Origin: Gnetum montanum | Lineage: Eukaryota > Streptophyta > Gnetopsida > Gnetales > Gnetaceae | Direction: 5' to 3' | Length of the DNA: 64,000 nt | Assembly: GCA_015680685.1 (NCBI GenBank) | Contig: MNCI01000167.1 | Location: forward strand, 2,346-66,345 | In this document: piece after piece, positions 45,401 through 57,400 of the stretch | How positions within the stretch are numbered: position 1 is the stretch's first letter | Layout of the letters: every line of letters starts with the position of its first letter | The notes under the pieces: generated by a model | Told to the model about the DNA's origin: nothing | The model's database searches: none | Seen by the model: the letters and a program-made list of their open reading frames with translations, nothing else | Translations under genes and position numbers: made by a program

Positions 45401-48400
45401 TGAATGCTATTCACGATCAGGAAACTCCTGACTGTATGTGCTAGAATCTTTCTAAACGTTTGTAGTTGTTTTGGCCATCTTGGGACCTCGACGGTCCCTT
45501 GTTGTTTTCTATTTTCTGTTTTGGTCCTTTTCAGGAGGGGGCTTGATAAAGGTGAGGAGGGGTGATTCATAACACCTTGGTTTTGAAGCTTGAGTGGTTT
45601 TGGGGGGAGGGGAATTGTCCATGGATTCCCAGAGGAGGCCAGGGTTCTAGCATGCTTTTGTTTTGTTTTAATGTTGTTTGTGTTGGCTTGGTTGCTTTTG
45701 GTGGGGGGCTGTGGGGGTTGTCCCCTGCCCCTGCTACGCTGAAAATCACCCTTGTACAAATTTACTTTTCCGTAATACATTCCCAAACATTTTCTCAAAA
45801 AAAAAAAAAGAAAAAAAAGTTTGCTTTAAATCATTTTGGGTGATATACACCTTGTAGTTTTCATGATTGTTCATCAACTTATTTTGTATGAGACATCAAA
45901 TTCTATGATAAGCTGGAATTTTTATAGATCATATACAGACAATTTTTTAATTCATCGTGAGTTATAATATACAGTTCTTCACTCTCGTTGAATGTTATTT
46001 GGATATGAATTTTTTGACACTTTATATCATTCATTAAACTATCGCGACTCTTGGTAATCACTTCATAATTAATATAACAACCACTTGTTATATGTATCAC
46101 CTTGGGTATTGATAACACCACCATGGTGACAACACCATACATGGTGATAATGATGATTGTTAGAGCACAACAGTGGAATAAGGTTCCTTTAAGCTTCTGG
46201 CCATTTAAATCTTGACTCCAAATTTGGCCTCTAGAGTTGACCATGAGTCAACATTGAGTAATTGCTGTTGATTGTGGTATTTTTTTTCTTGACTAGGAGT
46301 TGTAATTGGCTCATGGTGAGCCACCACGGGTTATGGTGTGGTCATGGTGAAGCAGATCCTAGGTTGTGGTCTGATCGTGGTCTTGCAAAATATAGAAAAA
46401 ATTATAATTGAGTAAACCATAAGCTGACCATGTGGTACTTTAAACTACTTTTCCACAGGTCCACCACATGTTGTGGTGGCTTTCGATGATTTGACCACAA
46501 GGAGACCACAGGTTGTGGTCTCTGAAATTTTGCAAAAGTGAAGACCATGAGTTGTGGTGAGGTTGTGGTTTGTTAGAAAACAGATAATAGGTGAACTGGT
46601 CACTTACAACTTTGAGTACGCAAATTAGACCAAATCCATGTTGCTTAGCCTCTCAACAAACACATGAGGCACCAAACGTACAAATAACAGTAAATCTTGA
46701 GAGTGATTTCTTAATTGTGCCACAATCACAAAAGCATGAAAAACATGCAAAACCTCTTGAATCTCCTTCAGTTGACACATACACTGTGAAAGGACTGAGA
46801 CACACATGGGAAACCTTCTTCTCAAGCTTCTAAGGCTTGGACAAAGCTCATACAGGACAAAGCTCATACAGCACACCGAATGAAATTAGAACATGCACTT
46901 GAAAGGATGGGTGTTAATCTTTCCTTGAATGATGAACTCAAACATGAAAAGTAGAGAGAATGAACTTGAATTAGATGCTGAGTAGTGATCCTCTTCAAAT
47001 ATGAACATTAATCTACCTTATACTCTTCATTTCTGTCAACATAGACATGAGAAAACATCCAATTAACTTCAGAAATTGTGAGAACTACAAATATGAGAGA
47101 ATTATGCAAGAAACATTTGAGAATGCATGTAAATAAGATAATTCGTGAGAGATGAACGTGAGAGAACTTGAGAGAAGAATTCATGGAAGTGTGAGAACCA
47201 TAATGCAAGAATGCAATAAAAGAAAGAAAAGGGGGATTGAAGCTAGGAAAGCTTCAACTGAAACACACAATGTGCACACATACAAAATGAAGGGAGAGCT
47301 TCTTTTATTCAACTTCAATATGAGCTTGGCAAGTTAAAATGGGATTACACCCCTATTTATACTTTTTTCTTGAGAAACTTGCCCCATTTGGCATGGCCCC
47401 AACATGAAGGCTCTTGGCCCCTTTATGCCATTTTCAAACATTTCTCTCAACCTAACCTTCTTTTCTTGGTCTGCAAACTAAACAACACTATTTATACCTT
47501 CTATGCTTCCAAACAACCTCTTCAAACATAAAGCAAAGACTATCACCTACCACTACATTACTCAACATGAAATGAAATGATCATGGAAGAGTAAAGCAGA
47601 CCACATGTTGAGGACATCACCTAGCCCATGTGTCAGTTCTCATCCATGATGTGTGTTTCATGTTTGTTTGTAGTGTCTCTATGTGTTTTGGCATGATTGG
47701 GGGTGTTTTGAGCCTAATTTGAGGAGTTTAGGGGGTTTTGGGGTCAATGGGGGCTTGTTTGAAGGTGTTCAGGTGTTTTAGACCTCCAAAAAAGCATATT
47801 TATTTTTAAGCTTGGCAGAATAGACGTCTCCTTTGGAGGATGGACGTCTACCCACAAGGCCAGATGTCTCTTGCATTGACCAACAGCTTTGGAAAGACAT
47901 TTATATCATTTGCAAGACATATACTCTTGGTGTAAGACATATTCTTTTGGTGCAAGATGTCTCTTTGTAGGTAGTCTCAATTCAGGAAAGACATCTTCTC
48001 TACCCCCAAGACATCTTCTTTGATGGGAACAATAGTTATAATTTTGCATTTGGGCATCAAACAACTCTAAAAGTTATAAATAGGCATCAAGTGTAACAAT
48101 GTTGCCCCGACGTTGCCGGGCANATACGCCTCCAAGCAAGCAAGCAACTCACGAGTGAGTGCAAATAGAAGCATAGCTTCTTAACATACACGACTACACA
48201 CCTCATGGAGGGAAACCAACTCCAAAACAAGGACCATACAAACAAGCACACACACACAACCTTGTAGACAACACCGGTGAGAGGGGAGACGATGCACCTA
48301 CAAGGGAAGGTGCCTCACCCCCAGATCACTCACGATCTGGTACAAGGTGTGGCCTGGCACCGCACCAAAACTATCCAGTCTTGGCTGCCTACATATCTGC

Positions 48401-51400
48401 GACCGTCGTAGAATTAGGCCCATGTAGTTCTCCACGGAGAAGAGGGAAGGAAGAGGATTTAGAGAAGAGAGTTGCAATAGGAGGGTGTCCTATTGCTAGC
48501 TTGGTACCACCAAGCCAGGGTGGGTTTTGTAACACTTGAGAGCCACCCGAGGGCGCCTCAGAGTGTTTCATGGCCCCCGAACCATGGGGAGAGCCCAAGA
48601 GAACCACCACTTGGGACATCTCTCACATCAAGGCATTTGGAAGAGAGAGTTTTGTGGAGAGGAGGGAGAGGTCCAAGAGAGAGGTGAGGAGAAAGTGATA
48701 TTGAGCTCATCTTGAGCTTTTGTTCTTGTAAAGCTTAACCATTGTGTGTGTGAGTGTGATTATATGGGATCTTGAGCCCTTGTTTGTTAGCAGGCATGTT
48801 GCTTCTAGCAATTTTGTATTTCTGTTCTATTGCAACACAAGAATAAAGTGTGGTGTTCTTTCTTGTTCCCATTTTATGAGCATTTTTGTAGGATTTGGCT
48901 TCAATTTTGGATTGGATGAGGCCAACTCCTCATCATGACACATTCACACTATTTCTGACAACGTTAAGCTTGCTATAAACATACCAAACCTTAACATCAA
49001 GGTAAACACTTCAGGATTGATCCTCTAGTTGGAAGGTAAACTTGGTAAAACTGCACAATTGAATTAGAAAGATAAATAGATAAAAAAAAGGACCACAAAA
49101 TAGAGTTGTTTTATTGGTATAGCAAAGAAATGCAAGACATCTTTCAACTTCAGCTAAGACCACCCAACATTTTCTTTTATCTAATCATCATTGTGGCCTT
49201 GTTTGAACATAACAATGTCTTATGTATAATTTGAATTAGTAACCTCTTGTTTAATAAGATAATGAGCTAACCACTTGAACCACCTATCACTAACAATGGT
49301 GTTAATTACATAAGTTCTTTTTTACCATTTGCTTTTATGAAGAACTACATCTTTATTTATATGTGATTTCTTGAGATTATCTTCAATCATTTTTTCCCAT
49401 GTCTTTTTTGGTTTTTCTTTCAGTGGCTTTTCTAGAACAGTGATGTAGTAGCATTTTCTTATGAGCTAGTTATCTGATCTTCTTTGCACATGTCCAAACA
49501 ATCTAAGATACCATACCTGTAACTTATCTAAAATAGAAGCCACTTCAAGCCTTCCTCTAATGTTTGTATTATGTAGTTTATCTCTTTTGATAATATTCAG
49601 CATCCATCTAAGCATTCATGTTTCTGCTGTATTGATTTGTTGTTCATGTCTCTTTTGTATTGCCCAACATTCAACACCATATAAGATAGTAGGCCTGATT
49701 GCTATTTTGTTAAATTTTCCTTTTAATTTTATTGATATTCTTTTATCACATAGAACACCACTAGTTTGTCTCCATTTTGACGATCTTGCCTCAATTGTAT
49801 TTCTTATATCTTCATTAGTTTCACCATTTGATTGGAGCATTGATCCTAATTAGTGGAACTGTTTGCAGTCATGGACTTTTTGGCCTTGAATTGTTACTTC
49901 TATTTTACCACTGTTTATGTTATTATTGAAATTTCATTCCATATATTTTGTCTTCTACTAATTTTTAAACTTTTTGATTTTAGAGCATATCTCCGATTCT
50001 CAATTTTAGAAGCAATATTTTTTGGAGCTGTAACCACCAATACAATTTTATCTATAAATATCATACACCAATGGATTTCATCTTGTGTTTCCTTTGTTAA
50101 TTCATGCATAATAATGGCAAATAAGTACGGCCCAAGTGCAGACATTTGATGTAGACCAACTATTATTGAAAAATCAGATGTGGTTCAACAAATTGGTCTG
50201 ATTTTAGTGGTTGCTCCTTCATACATATCTTGAATCACTCTAATATATCTATCAAGGATGTTTGTCCTTTGCAGGGTCTACCAAATATATCTAGGCACTC
50301 TGTCATATATTTTTTCGAAGTCAATGAAGATCATCTGTAAATTTTCTCTATGTTTTTGAATTTCTCTATTAATTGTTGTATCAAGAAAATAGCCTCTATT
50401 GTAGATCTCCCTGGCATAAATACAACTTGATTTTCAAATACTTGTTGATTCAAGTTTGAGACACTGTTTTATAACTCTCTATCAAAGCTTCATAGTATGT
50501 CACATTAGCTTGATCCTTCTATAATTTGCGTAATGTTATACATCCCCTTTATTTTTGTAGCTGAGAACAACAATGCTTTTTTCCCAATTGTTGGGCATTT
50601 TGCCAATTTTCAAAATTTTGTTAGATAATTGTGTCAGCAGTGAAACTCCTGTATTTCCTAGTACTTTGTAGGCGTCTAAGAATGTGAGAGAGATGACACC
50701 AATCCCTTGAAATAAGACACAACAATTTACCAAAACTGAGAGCTGTTTATCCCAATATAGCTGCCTTGGTGAAAGCTTTCATTAGGATAAAAACCCTCAA
50801 TGTGTGTAAACCTTTTTTTACCTTGACAGTACATAATAATTTTATAACATATCCCGCTAATTACATGTTACGAAAATAATTTGAACCCAACTGAAGACTT
50901 AATTATAAACCAAGTAAAATAAAGGTTTTCGTGTGTCTGTCTAACAGTAACAAGCTAAAGTTCATTAATCAGTTTAAGTTTTGGTTTCATATTAGATTAT
51001 ATATTCATAAAAATGTGGTAATATTTTTATTTAAAACTTAAGTCTTTCTTTGATTTTTATATATGCTATTAGACTATATAGCAATGGCCATCAATTGGAA
51101 TGATGGTTAGGTGCTTGTTTCTTTGCTCATAAGGCTTCGTTTCAAGCTTAGCCATAGCCACTTGAGGAGTTGTTAGGCTTTTGTTCATCTACTGGTCCTC
51201 CTGGATCCTGCTTGGTGGGTGGGGTGAGTATTGAGCCTCTGATATTATATTGTATAGCATATTAAATATTCCTTTGGATAACATAAGATTATGAGTGATA
51301 TGAGAACATTCACAGCTTAGACAAACATGAATGGAAGCTCTAAATCAAAATCAAACTGTCATGGATTGTTGAACTTTTGGAAATTTATTGTTTAGGAAAG

Positions 51401-54400
51401 CGTTACTTTGGAAAGGTGTACATAGATTTTAAATTGAATCATGATTGTGGATTTCTACTTGCTTTTTTAGTTTTTAAAGATTAAACTATGATTCTAGACC
51501 ACTATGAATGCTTACTATAAACTGCCAGACAACTATGACTCCAAGTTATGGTAATATGTGTTCTTAGAAATGTATATAGGTATTTTTTAAGTTATCCTAT
51601 ATGAATGTGTCTTTGTGAGTATTGTTATTGTAATGCAATTTAATTAGTAGCTTTTTATATTTGTTAGCACTTCTGATTTTGTTTATCACATGTCTTGTAA
51701 GGATTATTCGGGTGGTAATGAATATTTACGATTAGTCATCTGTTAATTTAGACTGCGTATTGATTTTTTTTCCTATATATTCAATTGTTACAGGCGCTGC
51801 TTTTTCAGAAAGTGCTGATAGTTACCACTACTTCATAGAAAAAGCATGCTTGAAGTTAATGAAGGTTTTAATATCAGTCCAGAGAATACATCCATATTCC
51901 TTTAGTTACAATGCCATCATTTTTCCAGTTATGGAATTTTGCTTCAAGAAAATCACAAGTCCAGAAGCACATGTTGCTTCTTTTGATATGTTTGTGATTC
52001 AATGCATGATTTTATTTAAGGCAATACTTGATTGTAAAGAGTACAAGTCATGTGCCATTGGTCATGTTGTTGGTGATCGGACCATATCTTTAGAGCAAGC
52101 AAAGGCTGATGTTGGTAGAAGGGCTGAACAAGTTGTAAAGTCATTTATGCTTGAGGACCGGGTCTTACTATTATGTAATGTTCTTATACGCAGGTATGCT
52201 GTAGTAGTTTTAATTTAATCATTACAGTATATATAAATTTCTCTAAATTCCTATTGAAGTAGAATCTTCAATACATACCACAAGTTAGGCACCCTGATTA
52301 GTTTTTTTAGTAGTGTTAACAATGAACAATGCTTTCCTGCAAACTAGGCATGTTCATTTTTTTCTGTTCGACATTGGTATTTGTAAGTAACACTGATTAT
52401 GTATCAGAATTATAAATGAACTTTTTTAGAAGTAACATAAGAGTTGTCGAATCTTTTCCTTATAGTTTTGGCATAATCTGCACCTCTCACATATTTCATT
52501 CAACTCTTAACAAGTTTTTTTTAATGCTAACTGTTTCTTTTTTTTTTTTCTATATTGGAATACATTAAGAGGTGATCTTAAACTATCTTTTTTTTTAAAG
52601 AAAAGATCGGGAAATGTATTATAAAATATCATGTTATATACAATGTAATAGATATGGGGGATAAGAACCCTCTTGTCCCCCATCACCCCACCCCCGCCTT
52701 CCCCTACAAGTGGAGAAAACATCCCTCCTGAAAAATTGATATGACAGAGACATCACATCCACTCATTAGTGAATGTGCCCGAACCTAACTTTCATTCTCA
52801 ACAAAATTCCCCATTTCAATGGGGTAGATCCAACGATGGATTGTAGACAAGAGACAAAGACCAAATCAGTAGACAAAAATAGGAGCCCTCTTCTATCCAA
52901 TACCAGGGTCTAAAGGTTATAGATGTCTAGGGAGCCTAACATAGTGATATGTTGCCTGTTCCTAGGCATGAATGGCTTCGAAGACTGCCCTGTGTCTTAT
53001 AGTATCTACAAATGCATTAGCTTGCTAAAATGCTTTAAAGGCCTCCTCTTTCTGGGCACATTCCTCAGCAGTGCTAGTCCCATTTGGGTGGAGCTTCGTA
53101 GTAGTTCTTTTGATGTGCTTGTGGAGAGCCATCTAGGACATATTGCAATTAATATCTATAACAATGTATGGACATTTCTTGGGCTCAAGCCACCATCGAG
53201 TCTTCTGCTTGTGAGCGCGATCCTATTGTTGTTGTAGCTCTTTAGACTCTTGTTGGTCTTGCTCGAGCTGCTTGTTGTTCCGCATGAATCAACTCCTCAC
53301 GAATTTGCTCACATAGGTCGTCTTCCATCACAACCCTAGTCTTTGATGCCTTAAAATCCCAACGTCTTTTAGCCTCACGCTCTCGCTTGGCATACTGGCT
53401 CTCGGCCATAGCCGTCAAACATTAGAATTCCTCTTCCCTAGCTTGCCACTTTGCCTCCCAAATGAGTTGTTCTTCCCGTCGAGCTTGCTTTGCCACTTCC
53501 TCTGCTACTTTCTCTGTAGTTGTTGCAATTGCCTTTAGCACAGCCTTTGTTGTTGCCTCCGCTGTGGCCTTTTTTGTCACCTTTGCCACAACTTGTCGCA
53601 ACTCCATCTCAAGTGTTGCGAAGTCAGCTTTGCCCTCTCCGGGAAAGGTGGCCGATGAGCCCCTTGGATGTTAGTGGTCTGTGCCCTTGATGTCTGGCTC
53701 TCTTCTAGCATCCACACTTCCTAGGTGTGCCTTCCAAAAAGAGTCCCCCCCACCTCCCCCCCCTTTGGTCGCTAGCCACTGGTTGTAAACAACATGCAGC
53801 TCAGGTCTTGGTTGCCTTGGGCAAACCAGCTGTGCCACCCTTTGGAGGGCCAAGATTAGGTCTGAGTGGTGGCCCTATCTTTGTCGTCGTAGTGCTGCGA
53901 AGAAGAAATGAGGAAGGTTGACACTGTGGCCAAGTCTTAGGCATCTCAAAAACAAAACATGTATGCTCTATAACTTCCAGGCATTACCTGATTGGATGAA
54001 AAATTGGTCCATCAATTTCGTTGCCACTAAAGCATCAAGTTGAAAGCATCCAAGAGATTTTCCCTAGGAGATCAATAAAAGCCCAAAAGAATTCTTCTGG
54101 GCCACTCATCAGGGCCAGGGGCTCTATCTGACTTAATGGAAGCCAATGTCTCATCTAGCTCCATCCAAGTGAAAAGTTCCAAGAGTCTATTGTTCTCCAC
54201 CATGCCTATAACTGACCTCATTGGAACAGTAGGGGCAAGGTCCTTTTCTTGGCCAAGATATTGGCCCAATACTTCTCCATCACTTGTGCAATCTCCTGAG
54301 CCTTGACTAGAGTGGCCCCCCATCCTGTGTCAGCTTAATGTTTTTAGCCTGGCCATTAGACTTTGCAACAGTGAAAAAGAATTTTGTATTTTTGTCTCCT

Positions 54401-57400
54401 TCCTTCAACCATTTAGTTCGTGCACATTGTTTCTAGTACAACTCTTCTTCTTCAGAATGGAATTGTAATGCTTTTGAGCACCGCCTGTTTTGACTCCTTT
54501 ATCGACTCCCTTTGAATTCTTGTTGAGCTTGGAGCTTTGCAAGGCACGTGAGTAGGGCCATTTAATTGGATCTAAAGGAGAACTTCTTTGTAGCTTTTAT
54601 AGAACAAATGACATGCTTAAGGCCTAGTGAGGCCTATTTTAAGAAAATTTTGTGGATCAATTTGCAAAGGATAACCAGCCTAGATCTTCGCCACTAGAGG
54701 TTTGAGCCAAGGCTTTAGTAGCCATGAGCATTCAAAACAAAAGGGAGAAGTTGTGTGTCCTGGCCCCCTCCCCACCTGGCATAGAATAGATTAGTGATCT
54801 GAAGCTTGTCTTTCCCAAACACCTGCACATTAGAGTTCATCAAGATGTTGGTACTCACCCAAACTTGATCACTTTTGGATAGAACTAGGTCCTTCCCTCA
54901 ATGACGATTACTCCAAGTAAACTTGTAGTTTGCAATATCCATGTCCACCAAGTCATGGGCCTGTAAGAAGTCCAAGAATTGCTAACTACTTGGTGGCTTC
55001 GAGAGATCATCACCAAACTTCTCCCAAACATGCAAGTGTTGGTTTAAATCTCCAACCACAATCAAGTGCCTTTGGTCAACCAACTGAGCAATTCTATTCA
55101 GTTCTTCTAGCCCAACCTTCTAGGTCTAGGCTCCATAGAAGTTCATAAGCCAAAAACTATTCTTCATGAGAAAAAATGGTAATATTCCAGGTAGAGGAGT
55201 CTACTAGGGTATAGGGAAATCTTGCCATTATTGCCAAACCGTCAACCCTACCTCTATTGGGAACCAACTGTGTTTGCCACCCAGCCTAGTTGAGACGGTA
55301 ACTTGGTTTCTTGTAAGCAAACTACTTCACATTTCTTCAAGGTTGGTTGTGACCCCATGTTGATCTCCACCTGAGTCTTTTTACTGCAAGCCATCGGCGT
55401 GAGAGGTCTCCTAGCCTTCCCTAGCTTTGGTGAGATTGGAAAGCCCCCTTGCATGCCTTAGCCGCCTCCAGAATCTTCGTCATTTTGGGAACTGACGAAC
55501 TTCTAACTATTGCAACCCACTCTCTCAATGGGGGTAAATCCTCCCCCCCTCCTCCCCCCCAACCTTGTTAGGTTTTGTAGGCGGTTTGGGGGAGGCAAGT
55601 TTTGGTGATTGGGGTTGCATAGGAGTAGATGCATGCACTTAGGTGTAGGTCGCCCATGTTGAGCCACCAACGTCCATCTGTCTCCTTCCTTGCAAGGTGC
55701 TGGGGCCTTGGTGTAGACCCAACAAGCCATAGCCTGGTGGTTGGCCTTTCCACAAATCGTGCAATGAGCACTAATGGCAGTGCCACTTGCTGAAGACTTG
55801 TTATTGGGGAGATTCCCATACTCAACATGGAGTTTGTCTTCCCTAGCTAGGAGATCCAAGACCACTTCTTGCACTATGTGACATCTTGTTCTCGGATGTC
55901 ATGGCAAACGTTAAATATGTGTTATATTAGACATTATGTAGAAGAAGACAATATACCAAACGTCAAATATATGTCACATTCGACATTATTTGTAAAGGAA
56001 ATAATAGGGAAAATGCATAAGGAGAAAGAAAAAGAATGCTTTATTGATATGGAATAGTGTATCCAGATCATGCTATGAAAGTGTTCCTTAGGGTTTTCTT
56101 CTTTCAGCATGTATCCTTTAGAGGCAATCCAACACTACCACCACGGTTAGGCCTATCATTGACTAGAAGGGATGGCCATTCTTCTAGTTGTCCCACTTCA
56201 CTTGGCTTCCATGACTTGCTTGTACCGGCTCCGCCACTCCATGCCTAGCATGACCTTTAAGCTCGGGTATAAACACCGTAGGTCAAACCCCGAAAGGTTG
56301 CCTCAATAGACATGTCCGTTATTACAATGCACCCTTTCGGGTCTCAATTACAACTACCCTTTTGGGTCTTCTTACGATAATGATAACATTTGTTATGAAG
56401 AGGCACCATCTTCATTATGCAACAGCATCATTTAGGAATGCGGACATTACAATCTACCCTCGTTAGGTTTTGTTTGTCTTTGAACAAGTCCACGTTCATT
56501 GTCTTTTTCCAGCTCTAGTACTTTTGTTATGATCATGTGCTCCAATAATTTGATTTCTCCTTTGAACTTGAAGTTGTTTCTTGCTTATTTTGTAAACAAG
56601 ACACATGTAAGAAAAATATATGGAAAATTAAATATTACTTTTTTAATACTTCATTTTCTAAGATAATGAAAATAGGTGAATTAAAGATCTACCAACCACC
56701 AATCACCAATCCTAACTAGGGTCACACAAATTGCAACTCGTATTTGGTTACCCAAGTGAAGGTAGGGCAAATCCTTTATTCCCGACTTCCATTACCTTAG
56801 ATATTTCACTCATCTAATGAAAATATAAATTAAATAATGAAGAAAATAATAAGATTATAAATAAAAGTAAGAGTGAGATACTTTTTGATCTTAATCAATC
56901 TTATGAATTGATCGGAGTAATTGTAATTCTATCATAAGTGGTATATGATTGGATGATCTTGTTCGAGATGGCAAGGCTTGATCTTGATTCTCAACTTCTT
57001 CTTTAGAAATTAACTCTAGTAATTTGGTAACTTGGAAGAATCGAACATTGTATCAAATATAATCTAGGGTCTTAATGAAGAATGCTATTGACCCACCCTC
57101 ATTAGTCATAGTAGAGTAATTGGTAAACTGTGGTTCTTGATGAGTACTATCCATCAGCATCATATGTTCCTGAATTTTGGAATCTGATTTATCTATTGGA
57201 GATTTGAAGTAAGCAGAATATGCACTGGCTCATGGGATTGCATGTTGAATTGAGTGAAACATCTTCTTCAAATTAGGTTCATCTTTGAAGGATTCTTTTA
57301 CACATCTATATTTTAAGAATTGATGAGCATCACTTCCAACTTTTACATTGAAGTCTCCACAAAGAACAAATGGCACTGGATCGGTATAACTTAGGAATAA

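Larger units (their letters stand above)
41563..45818 (+). mobile_element. LINE copy B (L1-type) with J-domain module and poly(A) tail
   Basis: Plus-strand LINE ending in an A-rich tail at 45797-45818. In order: possible ORF1 remnants (41638-42471, with a 158-bp tandem duplication), L1-type reverse transcriptase (about 42600-43500), a zinc-finger RVT block, an unassigned stretch, a coiled coil, a J-domain-like module (45216-45422) and a G-rich 3' part. The endonuclease is not recognisable, so an internal deletion between ORF1 and RT is likely. The left end abuts the 3' LTR of the LARD-like element. Confidence 0.8.
52588..55876 (-). mobile_element. LINE copy C (L1-type), minus strand, with J-domain module
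   Basis: A T-run at about 52588-52597 marks the 3' tail. Reading the minus strand from right to left: ORF1 with a CCHC knuckle (55503-55874), an endonuclease region (about 54700-55450), the start of the reverse transcriptase (54072-54323), a coiled coil (53422-53607), a J-domain-like module (52968-53171) and a C-rich/G-quadruplex 3' part (52677-52704). The core of the reverse transcriptase is missing between 54072 and about 53900. The right end is cut by an LTR at 55877. It lies inside importin intron 8. Confidence 0.8.

Noticed and set aside
45361-45798. 145-codon minus-strand frame
   Set aside because: Antisense shadow of the LINE copy B 3' part; the translation is low-complexity and the + strand carries the LINE features.
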